From an uncultured Clostridia bacterium (GTDB lineage Bacteria > Bacillota > Clostridia > Oscillospirales > Ruminococcaceae), in contig CANRLH010000003.1 of NCBI GenBank assembly GCA_947631455.1, positions 186,001 through 250,000 on the forward strand: a stretch of 64,000 bases of DNA, given 5' to 3'. Below are positions 29,986-39,794 of the stretch, piece after piece. Position numbers and translations under genes: made by a program. A model generated the notes under the pieces. It ran no database searches. It was not told where the DNA came from and worked only from the letters and a program-made list of their open reading frames with translations. Each line of letters starts with the position of its first letter. Position 1 is the first letter of the stretch.

Positions 29986-30696
29986 CTATTTTGTATGTGC
30001 TGTATTTTCCGTGCTTATTTTTTCAACCTTTGCGACGCAAACGCATATAACGCTCTTAGCGCCCAGATCCTTTATAAGACTTGCGCATTTATTGAGCGTC
30101 GCGCCCGTTGTCATAATATCATCAACAAGCATAACCGTTTTCCCTGACAAGCTTTTTACGCTTGCGGCGCACTCATATGCTTCGTTCACATATTCTCTGC
30201 GCTCATTTGCAGAAAGCTTATGATGCGTATAATCCTTTACCTTGACAAGCGCGTTGCAGACAAGAGGCTTGTCTATTGCGGAGGATACATATTTTGCCAG
30301 AGCCTTTGAATGGTTAAAACCGCTTTGTTTAAATCTTTTCTTAGTCATGGGTACAAAAACAACTGCGTCGATGTTTTCTGCTTCCGGCAAGCCTCTTACC
30401 CATTCAGCAAAAAAGCGGCACATCTGCTGCGACATCTTACTTTTTAATCTCAGAATGCCTTCTTTCAAGACTCCGTCATATATTCCCATACAAAGCGCTT
30501 TATCATAAGAATGATTGCTTTCACACCTGCAAACTGTAAAACCGCAAGTCTTGCAGTAGTTACCATAGTATCTTACCTTTGACAGACAGTCATTACATAC
30601 ACATTCATCGTATTTCACAATCCTGTCACAGAGTGCGCACCGTGCCGGGAAAAATAGATCCAGAACAAAGCTTGAAATCCTACTCAAAGTTTTCAT
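29986..30696 (-). CDS. comF: ComF family protein
   Basis: CALCDR..CVCNDC zinc cysteines and PRTase motif TVMLVDDIMTTGATLNKCA. Confidence 0.92.
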   Translation of the reverse strand: MKTLSRISSFVLDLFFPARCALCDRIVKYDECVCNDCLSKVRYYGNYCKTCGFTVCRCESNHSYDKALCMGIYDGVLKEGILRLKSKMSQQMCRFFAEWVRGLPEAENIDAVVFVPMTKKRFKQSGFNHSKALAKYVSSAIDKPLVCNALVKVKDYTHHKLSANERREYVNEAYECAASVKSLSGKTVMLVDDIMTTGATLNKCASLIKDLGAKSVICVCVAKVEKISTENTAHTK

Positions 30697-32911
30697 CAGT
30701 CTCAAACTCCTTCGACCTGTCGATCAAAAGCATATTCTTTAAAAGAGTATACCTCAGCGTTCTGCGATTGTTATCGATCATATACTTAACTCTCGAAGCA
30801 GAACCCACTATAATTAGCATTTTTTTAGCACGGGTTACCGCAGTATACAAAAGATTTCGATAGTAAAGCTTATCGTATCCGCCAAGAACAGCAAGTATTA
30901 CAACGTCAAACTCACTTCCCTGACTTTTATGAACAGTCGCAGCATATGCAAGCTCAAGCTGATCCAGAGAAGATGACGGATAATTGCAAATCCTTCCGTC
31001 AAAATCGATTTTCAGCATTCCAATTGCTTTTTTCACTTCGATTATAGTTCCTATATCACCGTTAAAGATACCGGCTCCCTGTTCCTTGTCCTTAGACCAT
31101 GTTATATCGTAATTGTTTTTTATCTGCATAACCTTGTCGCCAAGCCGGAACACTGCGCTCAGCGTCCTGATCTCAGGCTTGTCACGACCCGGAGGATTTA
31201 GTCTCAGCTGCAACTGATTGTTAAGCTCAACAGTTCCCGCGGGACCTTTTCTTGTCGGCGAAAGCACCTGTATATTGTCCTTAGCGGTAAACCCGTAAGC
31301 CTTTGGGAGCCTGTCGGTCACAAGATCGACCACCAGCTGTTGCAAATCGTCAAACTCAAGCCGCTGGAAGAAAAACATATCATTATCCTTCTGCTTAAGG
31401 TCGATTTCCTCACCCCTTACGATTTTGTGAGCATTGACTACTATCGCACTTTTGCGTGCCTGCCTGAAAATTTCCTTAAGCTCAATAGTCGGAACTACAT
31501 GGCTGTCAATTATATCCTTCAGTACATTACCTGCTCCCACAGAGGGCAGCTGATCGCTGTCACCGACCATAATAAGCTTACAGTTAATTCTGAGCGCTCG
31601 CAAAAGAGACTCAAAAAGCTGTGCGTCCACCATCGACATCTCGTCAATTACCAACACATCACAGTCAAGAGGACAGTTCTCGTTTTTGTTGAATCTGGGT
31701 CTGTCGTCAGAGGTAAATCCAACCTCCAGCAGGCGGTGAATAGTTTTCGCCTCAAATCCCGTAAGATCAGAAATTCTCTTTGCCGCCCTGCCGGTTGGAG
31801 CTGTTATCATCACGTTTAAACCCTGCTGGCAAAATAGAGATATAATTGCGTTTAAAGTTGTTGTTTTACCTGTTCCCGGACCGCCTGTCAGCACCAGGAA
31901 CCCATATGACAAAGCGGTGTTTATCGCCTTGCGCTGCAATGCCTCGTACTTTATGCCGACCTCCTCTTCAACAAGATCTATCACATCATCAAAGTTGATC
32001 CTGCTGTCATAAGAAACCTCTTTCATCAGGCAAAGCCGTCTGGAGATATAGTCCTCCGCGATATACAGATCCTTAAGAGCGATGAATTCCCTTTGTTTTT
32101 TCATAAACGAGCACAGATTTTCGTCGGAAAGTTCCTCGCTTAAGGCCTCATCGAAAAGCTCCTTTTCAACTCTTAAATAATCCATAGTTATATCGCAAAG
32201 CTTGTCCTTCGGCAAACATGTATGTCCGGCATTAGCGTTTTCCTTAAGAATGCTTTTAATTCCCGCCTTTATTCTGTTTGGGTTGTCATATGGCAGTTCG
32301 ATCGTTGCAGCAATAGAATCCGCTTTCAAAAACGGCAGTTCGATCCCATCGGTACAAAGCGAATACGGATTTTTATTTATTACCTCTTCCGCATCCGCAC
32401 CCCAGCGCCGCCAAGCCTTTGCACCGTATGAAGCCGAAACGCCATAGGTCGCAAGCAGCCGCATAAGAGACTTGACGCCGTTGATGCTTTGAAATTCCTC
32501 GCTTATCTTCTCGCACTTTTTCTTTGTTATACCGTCTATCTCGCAAAGCTTCTCAGGCTCGTTTTCAATTATGTACAATGTTTCGTCACCGAATCTGTCA
32601 ACGATCTTTTTTGCGAGCACAGGGCCAATTCCCTTTATGACGCCGCTTGCCAGATACTTTCTTATTGCTGCGGCAGTAGACGGCATACTCCGCTCACACA
32701 CCTCGGCTTTAAACTGCGGCCCGAATTTCGGATGATCGATATACCTTCCCATAAGGCGAAGCTCCTCGCCCTCGTCAACATTTCCAAGTTCACCTACAAC
32801 AGTTACGGGCTCATATCCGTTATCGAGTATGAGCACGCAGTAGCCATTATTTTCATTTTTATATACTATGCTGTCAACCGATCCGGACAGCTCAGACAGT
32901 TCTTCATTCAT
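30680..32911 (-). CDS. recD2: ATP-dependent RecD2-type DNA helicase
   Basis: VLTGGPGTGKTTTLNAII, LVIDEMSMVD, AYAATVHKSQGSEFDVVI; HhH region VIKGIGPVLAKKIVDRFG. Confidence 0.93.
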   Translation of the reverse strand: MNEELSELSGSVDSIVYKNENNGYCVLILDNGYEPVTVVGELGNVDEGEELRLMGRYIDHPKFGPQFKAEVCERSMPSTAAAIRKYLASGVIKGIGPVLAKKIVDRFGDETLYIIENEPEKLCEIDGITKKKCEKISEEFQSINGVKSLMRLLATYGVSASYGAKAWRRWGADAEEVINKNPYSLCTDGIELPFLKADSIAATIELPYDNPNRIKAGIKSILKENANAGHTCLPKDKLCDITMDYLRVEKELFDEALSEELSDENLCSFMKKQREFIALKDLYIAEDYISRRLCLMKEVSYDSRINFDDVIDLVEEEVGIKYEALQRKAINTALSYGFLVLTGGPGTGKTTTLNAIISLFCQQGLNVMITAPTGRAAKRISDLTGFEAKTIHRLLEVGFTSDDRPRFNKNENCPLDCDVLVIDEMSMVDAQLFESLLRALRINCKLIMVGDSDQLPSVGAGNVLKDIIDSHVVPTIELKEIFRQARKSAIVVNAHKIVRGEEIDLKQKDNDMFFFQRLEFDDLQQLVVDLVTDRLPKAYGFTAKDNIQVLSPTRKGPAGTVELNNQLQLRLNPPGRDKPEIRTLSAVFRLGDKVMQIKNNYDITWSKDKEQGAGIFNGDIGTIIEVKKAIGMLKIDFDGRICNYPSSSLDQLELAYAATVHKSQGSEFDVVILAVLGGYDKLYYRNLLYTAVTRAKKMLIIVGSASRVKYMIDNNRRTLRYTLLKNMLLIDRSKEFETDENFE

Positions 32912-33263
32912 TATAATTTTCCTTAAAGTTATTTAATACTTGTACCGTATTTTCAAACTCCTCTAAAGATACAAGCCTTACCAAGCTAAAGCTCTTTTCA
33001 AGGTTTGATACGATACCTCTCATGCGCACATCAAGTGTTTCCACCGGCAAAAGCAGAATTTCCTTTGCTCTTTCTTCCTTAAAAGCCTCATCCCAGTACA
33101 CTTTTTTTACCTCATGCGCCAGTCTTACCATATCGTTATGTATCGGTATAACAATAACACCAATGCTATGTTCACCTTTTTTTGCGCATCGAATCAGGTT
33201 CTTAACGATGTAAATAAGCATTATCACAAAAAGTATAAGTACAGCGCTCATCAAAAAAGCCTT
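32904..33263 (-). CDS. Hypothetical membrane-anchored protein
   Basis: MKAFLMSAVLILFVIMLIYIVKNLI TM; RBS ggggtgg; overlaps recD2 start. Confidence 0.7.
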   Translation of the reverse strand, partial: KAFLMSAVLILFVIMLIYIVKNLIRCAKKGEHSIGVIVIPIHNDMVRLAHEVKKVYWDEAFKEERAKEILLLPVETLDVRMRGIVSNLEKSFSLVRLVSLEEFENTVQVLNNFKENYNE

Positions 33264-33335
33264 CATATTTACCACCCCGTAATTTATTCTATGCGGCAGT
33301 AAAATATATGTCACAGAAACAAAGCTTCTCTCAAC

Positions 33336-33364
33336 ATTTTACACTATAAAGCAATTTTTTTCAA
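33336..33364 (-). promoter_or_regulatory. Candidate promoter (TTGAAA-17-TAAAAT)
   Basis: Reverse strand -35 33359-33364, -10 33336-33341. Confidence 0.5.
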
Positions 33365-33611
33365 TAGCATTAAACACAGAAAGCACCATTCTGCACATTG
33401 TCGGGCAAATATCGTCTGACGTTTAGTAAATGATTTCACGTTACGCTTTAATAGTTATGCGTAGCGTCAAGCAATGAACATTTTATGAATATTTAAAATA
33501 ATTTGTTAACGAATATAAGAAATTTTGTAAATAATGTACGTTTGCGTGCAAATTTGCCTATAAAAACAGCTATTAGTAGAGGGGCAAATTTCAGCACTAA
33601 AAAACTAACAG

Positions 33612-33643
33612 ATACAAAAACAGCCGACATCAATGCCGGCTGT
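33612..33643 (-). terminator. Intrinsic terminator after pnp
   Basis: Reverse strand ACAGCCGGCAT-loop-ATGTCGGCTGT then TTTTTG. Confidence 0.85.
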
Positions 33644-33659
33644 ATAAACATAAACCTGA

Positions 33660-35780
33660 TTACTGATTTTCAGCGTTCTTCTTCGCCTCAATATCGGCAA
33701 GTGCGTCCTTTCTTGAAAGATTGATTCTTCCCTGATCGTCAATTTCCATAACCTTCACGACGATCTCATCACCAATGGAAACAACATCCTCAACCTTTTC
33801 GACCCTCTGCTTATCAAGCTTAGAGATGTGAACAAGGCCGTCCTTACCCGGAGCGATCTCAACAAACGCGCCGAAGTTCATAAGCCTTACGACCTTACCC
33901 TTGTATATAGAGCCGATCTCAGGATCGTTAGCAATAGTGTTGATCACATTTAACGCAGCGTTAGCTTTTTCCATATCGAGTCCGGATATGAAAACATCCC
34001 CGGTTTCTTCGATGTCTATCTTAACGTCAAAGTCAGCGCAAAGCTTCTGGATAACCTTTCCGCCCGATCCGATGACCTCTCTGATCTTATCAACGGGAAC
34101 CTTGGTTGAAAGCATCTTAGGAGCCCACTTATTTACTGTCGGTCTCGGCTCAGGAATAGCCTTGAGCATGATCTCATCAAGTATATAATCTCTTGCCTTA
34201 TGAGTCTTTTCAAAAGCTTCTTTAATTATCTCAGGTGTAAGTCCGTCAACCTTGATGTCGACCTGAATAGCCGTAATACCCTTCTTGGTTCCACCGACTT
34301 TAAAGTCCATATCTCCAAAGAAGTCCTCAAGGCCCTGAATATCCACCATTGTCATAAAGCTGCCATCATCTTTTGTGATAAGTCCGCAGGAAATACCTGC
34401 AACAGGCGCTTTTATAGGAACACCGGCGTCCATCAGCGCAAGAGTAGAGCCGCATATTGAGCCCTGAGATGTAGAGCCGTTAGACGAAAGCACCTCAGAC
34501 ACCATTCTTATAGCGTATGGGAACTCCTCAATGCTCGGAATTACCGGAACCAACGCTCTTTCAGCAAGCGCTCCGTGACCGATTTCTCTTCTTCCCGGAC
34601 CTCTTGAAGGCTTTGTTTCACCCACTGAGTATGATGGGAAGTTATAGTGGTGAATATATCTTTTTGATTCTTCCTCGTCAAGTCCGTCGAGACGTTGAGA
34701 GTCGCTTACCGGGCCGAGAGTACAAACTGTCAGTACCTGAGTCTGACCTCTGGTAAACAATCCGGAGCCGTGAACTCTTGGCAAAACATCTACCTCTGCC
34801 GCAAGAGGTCTTATCTCATCAATCTTTCTACCGTCGACACGCTTGCCCTCATAAAGCCAGTTCCTTACGATCTTCTTCTGAAGCTTATAAATGCACTCGT
34901 CTATCATTGGGATTCTTTCTTCGTTTTCATCGTCGAACTTCTCATGGACAGCGTCCTTGATAGGATTAAGTCTTGCCTCTCTGATATTCTTATCATTTGT
35001 ATCAAGAGCAGCCTTAACGTCCTCGCCGCAGAAAGCCTCGATAGCATCAAACAGCTCGTGATCGACCTCCTGAGATTCAAATTCAAACTTAGGCTTACCT
35101 ATCTGAGCCTTGATATCTTCAATAAACGAAACCATCTTCTTGATTTCCTCATGGCCCTTTAAAATCGCCTCAAGCATAAGGTCATCGGGAACCTCATCAG
35201 CGCCGGCCTCGATCATAACTATCTTTTCAGCGGTTCCTGCAACTGTAAGGTTAAGATGGTTGTTCGATCTCTGCTCAAGAGTAGGATTGAGCACGATCTC
35301 ACCGTCAACAAGGCCTACGGAAATACCAGCAATAGGCCCGTTCCATGGAATATCAGAAATGGATATAGCTATTGAGGTCGCGATCATTCCCGCAATTTCA
35401 GGAGAATTGTCAGGGTCAACCGCCAGCACCGTCATAACAACAGAAACGTCGTTTCTCATATCTTTCGGGAAAAGCGGTCTTATGGGCCTGTCAACAACTC
35501 TGGAAGTAAGGATAGCCTTTTCAGATGGCTTTCCCTCTCTTTTCATAAACGATCCCGGGATCTTTCCTACCGAATAAAGTCTTTCCTCATAGTCAACAGA
35601 CAGCGGAAAAAAGTCGATCCCTTCTCTCGGCTTAGCAGAAGCCGTTACGTTTGCCATAACTACAGTATCGCCGTAACGCACCCAACATGAACCGTTAGAC
35701 AGCTCACAGGTCTTGCCTGTTTCAACTTTAAGTGGTCTGCCGGCGTATGTAGTTTCAAACACCTTGTAATTTTCAAACAT
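33660..35780 (-). CDS. pnp: Polyribonucleotide nucleotidyltransferase
   Basis: Two RNase PH domains, KH (VIGSGGKVIQKL) and S1 (GKVVRLMNFGAFVEIAPGKDGLVHIS). Confidence 0.97.
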   Translation of the reverse strand: MFENYKVFETTYAGRPLKVETGKTCELSNGSCWVRYGDTVVMANVTASAKPREGIDFFPLSVDYEERLYSVGKIPGSFMKREGKPSEKAILTSRVVDRPIRPLFPKDMRNDVSVVMTVLAVDPDNSPEIAGMIATSIAISISDIPWNGPIAGISVGLVDGEIVLNPTLEQRSNNHLNLTVAGTAEKIVMIEAGADEVPDDLMLEAILKGHEEIKKMVSFIEDIKAQIGKPKFEFESQEVDHELFDAIEAFCGEDVKAALDTNDKNIREARLNPIKDAVHEKFDDENEERIPMIDECIYKLQKKIVRNWLYEGKRVDGRKIDEIRPLAAEVDVLPRVHGSGLFTRGQTQVLTVCTLGPVSDSQRLDGLDEEESKRYIHHYNFPSYSVGETKPSRGPGRREIGHGALAERALVPVIPSIEEFPYAIRMVSEVLSSNGSTSQGSICGSTLALMDAGVPIKAPVAGISCGLITKDDGSFMTMVDIQGLEDFFGDMDFKVGGTKKGITAIQVDIKVDGLTPEIIKEAFEKTHKARDYILDEIMLKAIPEPRPTVNKWAPKMLSTKVPVDKIREVIGSGGKVIQKLCADFDVKIDIEETGDVFISGLDMEKANAALNVINTIANDPEIGSIYKGKVVRLMNFGAFVEIAPGKDGLVHISKLDKQRVEKVEDVVSIGDEIVVKVMEIDDQGRINLSRKDALADIEAKKNAENQ

Positions 35781-35883
35781 ACTTTTAACTCCTTTTCTTT
35801 ATTTAAAGCAGGAGTTTTAGCAATAAACACAAAGCTCAGAAAACAAGCCCTCTGTTTAATGCTAATCACACCCGCTTAATATA

Positions 35884-35920
35884 CGCCAAAAGGCAGACAG
35901 CAAACGAGGTTGCTGCTGCC
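35884..35920 (-). terminator. Intercistronic hairpin/attenuator between rpsO and pnp
   Basis: Reverse strand GGCAGCAGCAA..TTGCTGtCTGCC then TTTT. Confidence 0.6.
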
Positions 35921-35935
35921 TTAAGAATGACAAAA

Positions 35936-36202
35936 TTACTTACGGATTCCGAGCTTTTCGATAACAGCTCTGTATCTTTCGATATCAGTTTTGATAAGAT
36001 AGTTAAGAAGATTTCTTCTTTTACCTACCATCTTAAGAAGCCCTCTTCTAGAGTGGTGATCCTTCTTGTGGATCTTAAGATGCTCGGTGAGGTCGTTGAT
36101 CCTCTTGGTTAAAATTGCGATCTGAACCTCAGGCGAACCCGTATCTGTGTCGTGCTTTCTGTTAGCTTCAATAATTGCGGTCTTTTCTTCTTTTCTAAGC
36201 AT
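35936..36202 (-). CDS. rpsO: 30S ribosomal protein S15
   Basis: [40 protein letters not shown]. Confidence 0.97.
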   Translation of the reverse strand: MLRKEEKTAIIEANRKHDTDTGSPEVQIAILTKRINDLTEHLKIHKKDHHSRRGLLKMVGKRRNLLNYLIKTDIERYRAVIEKLGIRK

Positions 36203-36321
36203 TTTAATGTACCTCTTTTCTTAAATTTTCCGTTATCACAGTAGCGGGCTTTGATACTTCCGTTAAAGGCAACCGCCCAAAACCGAGATAAGGAATTCTT
36301 TGGTTAATCACAACCTTATAA

Positions 36322-36350
36322 ATTCTATCACAATACCTTTTATTTGTAAA
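36322..36350 (-). promoter_or_regulatory. rpsO promoter (TTTACA-17-TAGAAT)
   Basis: Reverse strand -35 36345-36350, -10 36322-36327; leaves a leader of about 110 nt. Confidence 0.6.
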
Positions 36351-36355
36351 TAGAG

Positions 36356-36375
36356 TTTACAAATTGTTAACATTT
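36356..36375 (-). repeat. Copy 2 of recurrent 20-bp word (AAATGTTAACAATTTGTAAA)
   Basis: 19/20 identity to 14327-14346 and 60086-60105; overlaps the folD stop, 5 bp upstream of the rpsO -35. Confidence 0.85.
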
Positions 36376-37229
36376 AATTTTTCTTTACTTTGCTCAATCG
36401 CAGCAGTAAGCGTATTCTTCATCAGCATTGCGATAGTCATCGGACCAACACCTCCGGGAACCGGTGTGATAAACGAAGCTTTTTTCCTGCAAGATTCAAA
36501 ATCGATATCACCGCAAAGCTTGCCGTTTTCATCTCTGTTCATACCGACGTCGATTAAAACGGCGCCTTCCTTAACCATATCGCCTTTTATAAGCTTTTCA
36601 ACTCCGACCGCCGCAACAAGAATGTCAGCTCTTTTGCACTGTGCCTTTAAATCGGAAGTCTTTGAGTGACACACTGTCACCGTTCCGCTTTTATGAAGCA
36701 GAAGCATTGCCATAGGCTTTCCGACGATATTGCTCCTGCCGACAACCACGCACTCCTTTCCGGAAATTTCAGTGCCGGTGGAGGCGATCAGCTCCATAAC
36801 GCCCGCAGGTGTGCATGGCAAAAACGAATAGTCGCCTATCATTATCTTTCCTACGTTTACGGGGTGAAATGCGTCAACGTCCTTTTTGGGGGAAATATTA
36901 TTTATCACCGTGCTTTCGTCTATATGCTCGGGCAGCGGGAGCTGGCACAAAATTCCGTTTATACGCTCATCGGCATTGAGTTTTGTAATAAGCTCCAACA
37001 GTTCCGCTTGAGTTGTGGATTCAGGCAGCGCGTACTTATACGACTCAAAGCCCACCTCCTCACAGGCAAGCTGCTTGTTTCTCACATAAATCTGTGAGGC
37101 CGGATTTTCACCAACTATTATAACTGCCAACCCCGGAACAATCCCCTTCTGCTTAAGCTCCTGAGCCTTAGCTCTGACGCTGTCCTTAACACTCTTTGCA
37201 ATAAGCTTTCCGTCAATTATCTGTCCCAT
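36357..37229 (-). CDS. folD: Bifunctional methylenetetrahydrofolate dehydrogenase/cyclohydrolase
   Basis: GILCQLPLPEHID, VGRSNIVGKPMAMLL, TPVPGGVGPMTIAMLM. Confidence 0.96.
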   Translation of the reverse strand: MGQIIDGKLIAKSVKDSVRAKAQELKQKGIVPGLAVIIVGENPASQIYVRNKQLACEEVGFESYKYALPESTTQAELLELITKLNADERINGILCQLPLPEHIDESTVINNISPKKDVDAFHPVNVGKIMIGDYSFLPCTPAGVMELIASTGTEISGKECVVVGRSNIVGKPMAMLLLHKSGTVTVCHSKTSDLKAQCKRADILVAAVGVEKLIKGDMVKEGAVLIDVGMNRDENGKLCGDIDFESCRKKASFITPVPGGVGPMTIAMLMKNTLTAAIEQSKEKLNVNNL

Positions 37230-37232
37230 TTA

Positions 37233-38486
37233 CTATTCCTCCGATACTTGTGTCTTGTCTTGATCTACAGCTTTAACATCATCACTTGGCTCTTCATCAT
37301 CAGCAAGAATACTGCTTCTGTCCTCTTTGATTTCCTCATCCTTTTGGCTTTTAAGCTTATCAGCCTCTGCATCGGCCTTTTCAGTTATAAGAATTGTCAT
37401 TCCGTCAATATAAGCCTGTGTCTTTTTTCTATCGCCGAACTTCTCCTCGTATTCCTTTTTAAGGTCAGAAATTCCTTCTCCGGTTTCCTTTGCATTTTTA
37501 AGCTTACCTAAAAGCTCCTTCTTTTCAGCCTTTGCCTTAACCTTTGCGGTATATCCGGCAAGTGCTTTTATCGATTCCGGTGTGTTCACATAAAGCACCG
37601 TCTCGTTTCGCTTCGCAAGGCTTCTGAAAATTATGATCAGCACGATTGAAGCAAGCACGCAGGTTCCTGCGACAAGCTGTGAGACTCTGATATTAAACAG
37701 ATACAGACTGTCTGTTCTCAGCCCCTCGATAAAGAATCTTCCAAGGCCGTACCATCCCATATATATCAAAAACAGCTCGCCGTCAAACTTTCTTCTTTTG
37801 CTGAGAAGATTCAGAAGTATAAATCCGATAAGGCACCACAAGGATTCATACAAAAAGCACGGATGAACGGGCAGCATCGGGTCAACCGAACCGTCGGTGT
37901 AATGCTCTGCAATGTACGAATATGTCTGATTTGAGTACATTCCCCACGGAAGGCTTGTGTTATCTCCAAATGCCTCCTGATTAAAAAAGTTTCCCCATCT
38001 GCCTATGCACTGGCCTATCAGAAAGCAAGGAGCCGCAACGTCCAAAAGGGCCGGCAGCCGGCACTTTCTTATCTTTGCAACTATTCCGCCCACTACGATA
38101 GCTCCGATAATACCGCCGTAAATTGCAAGACCTCCGTCACGAATACTTATAATATCTATCCAAGATACTTTTCCGTCAACAACGTAATCTCTGAAGCTAA
38201 ACGCAACGTAATAGGCTCTTGCACCAACAACAGCTCCTATCAGACCGCCTATGACCGCATCGGTCACTCTATCCGGATTAAGCCCGAACTTAGGTGATTT
38301 TTTTAGTCCGAAAATCATAGCTATCAAAATTCCGAGTGCAATAAGAAAACCGTACCAGTAAATGTTAAAATCAAGCCCCGGGATCTTAAACAATACGTTG
38401 TCAATATCAAATCCCGTTTTGAAAATATTGTCCGAGCTTCCGAAATTAGGAAAGCTCACATGCATATTCGCAAGCATCTGTGTCAT
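37233..38486 (-). CDS. lgt: Prolipoprotein diacylglyceryl transferase with long C-terminal extension
   Basis: GGLAIYGGIIGAIVVG, GQCIGRWGNFFNQEAFG, HPCFLYESLW; charged tail of roughly 110 aa. Confidence 0.94.
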   Translation of the reverse strand: MTQMLANMHVSFPNFGSSDNIFKTGFDIDNVLFKIPGLDFNIYWYGFLIALGILIAMIFGLKKSPKFGLNPDRVTDAVIGGLIGAVVGARAYYVAFSFRDYVVDGKVSWIDIISIRDGGLAIYGGIIGAIVVGGIVAKIRKCRLPALLDVAAPCFLIGQCIGRWGNFFNQEAFGDNTSLPWGMYSNQTYSYIAEHYTDGSVDPMLPVHPCFLYESLWCLIGFILLNLLSKRRKFDGELFLIYMGWYGLGRFFIEGLRTDSLYLFNIRVSQLVAGTCVLASIVLIIIFRSLAKRNETVLYVNTPESIKALAGYTAKVKAKAEKKELLGKLKNAKETGEGISDLKKEYEEKFGDRKKTQAYIDGMTILITEKADAEADKLKSQKDEEIKEDRSSILADDEEPSDDVKAVDQDKTQVSEE

Positions 38487-38516
38487 TTAAAACCGTCCTT
38501 TCCGTCGATCGATCCA

Positions 38517-39794
38517 TTACTGCGCCTTTACAACAGACAGCGCAGAGTACTCTGAATCAAAAAGAGTATTTATATCCTTTTCGATGTCTTCAACCGTTAT
38601 TTTCGCGAGCGCCTCGATCGGTTCATACGCCGAAAGATCTCCCGCAATATAAGCGGCAAGCATTCCGTTTGCACAGGACTCTACATTTTCAAAGTTTCTT
38701 ATCATAAGTCCGTACATATTGTTCTTTATGATTTTGAATTTTTCTTTGTCAAAGCCCTCGTTTTTGTATCTTTCTATCTCAGTGTAGATTTTTTGCTGTA
38801 CCCGTTTGGGATCTTTGGATTCTCCCGCGATCAAATTTGCAAAAAATCCGTCTCCGAAAAATACTTCCGACGAGAACTGCGAATTTATAAGCCCTTCATC
38901 AAAAAGCTCCTTATAAAGCGGCGAACCGCTTCCCATGATAAGCTGTAACAGAATTGTAGACTCAAGCTCTGCTTTTACAATATCCGCCTTATCCGGGCAC
39001 ATCACCTTAAAGCCTATATTAAACAAAGTCGTACCGACCGGCATGATCTCCTCAATATATTTCCGGCTAAGCTCCATAGGCTCATTCGGAAAAGCGGTCT
39101 CAAGACCTATATTTTCGCATGGGATAAGCTTTTCATCGCAAACCGCCATAACCTCGTCTGCGTTGCAGTTTCCGGCGATAACCAGAACCATATTGTGAAG
39201 ATTATAAAACGTCCGGTAGCACCTGTATAAAAGCTCTGCATCAATTTTGGCTATCGAATCCACTGTTCCTGCAATGTCTATCCTGACAGGGTGCTTTGTA
39301 TAAAGGCACTTCAAAAGGTTGAAAAGAACCTGTCTTTGCGGAGAATCCTCGCACATTTTGATCTCCTGTCCTATTATCCCTTGCTCCTTATCGACAGTCG
39401 CCTGAGTAAAGTACGGCTTTTGCACAAATTCAAGCAATATTTTAAGAGACTCAACGTAGTTTTCCGAACAATCGAAAAGATACGCCGTGTGGTCGAAGGT
39501 CGTGTATGCGTTTGCGCTTGCGCCGGTTTTTGCATAAAGCTCAAAGGCATCACAATCCTCATTTTCAAACAGCTTGTGCTCCAGAAAATGAGCAATTCCG
39601 TCAGGAACGTCAACAAAATCCTTATCCGCCGCAGTTTTAAAACGAGTGTTGATCGAACCGTACTTAGTAGCAAAAAGCGCTGAGGTAGTTGAAAATCCCG
39701 GCATTTCCCATACAAGAACATCCAGTCCCGACGAATGATGGAACTTTTTGTAGCTGTCGTTTGTGATCTTATTTGTTATCACTTCTGCCTGCAT
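38517..39794 (-). CDS. M16-family peptidase, YfmH-like
   Basis: HFLEHKLFE (HXXEH) motif; paired with second M16 protein. Confidence 0.9.
   Translation of the reverse strand: MQAEVITNKITNDSYKKFHHSSGLDVLVWEMPGFSTTSALFATKYGSINTRFKTAADKDFVDVPDGIAHFLEHKLFENEDCDAFELYAKTGASANAYTTFDHTAYLFDCSENYVESLKILLEFVQKPYFTQATVDKEQGIIGQEIKMCEDSPQRQVLFNLLKCLYTKHPVRIDIAGTVDSIAKIDAELLYRCYRTFYNLHNMVLVIAGNCNADEVMAVCDEKLIPCENIGLETAFPNEPMELSRKYIEEIMPVGTTLFNIGFKVMCPDKADIVKAELESTILLQLIMGSGSPLYKELFDEGLINSQFSSEVFFGDGFFANLIAGESKDPKRVQQKIYTEIERYKNEGFDKEKFKIIKNNMYGLMIRNFENVESCANGMLAAYIAGDLSAYEPIEALAKITVEDIEKDINTLFDSEYSALSVVKAQ

Noticed and set aside
34695-35162. 155-aa plus-strand ORFs inside pnp (also 35110-35577) and similar long antisense ORFs across the window
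   Set aside because: All lie opposite confidently identified genes and have no recognisable domain or start signals.
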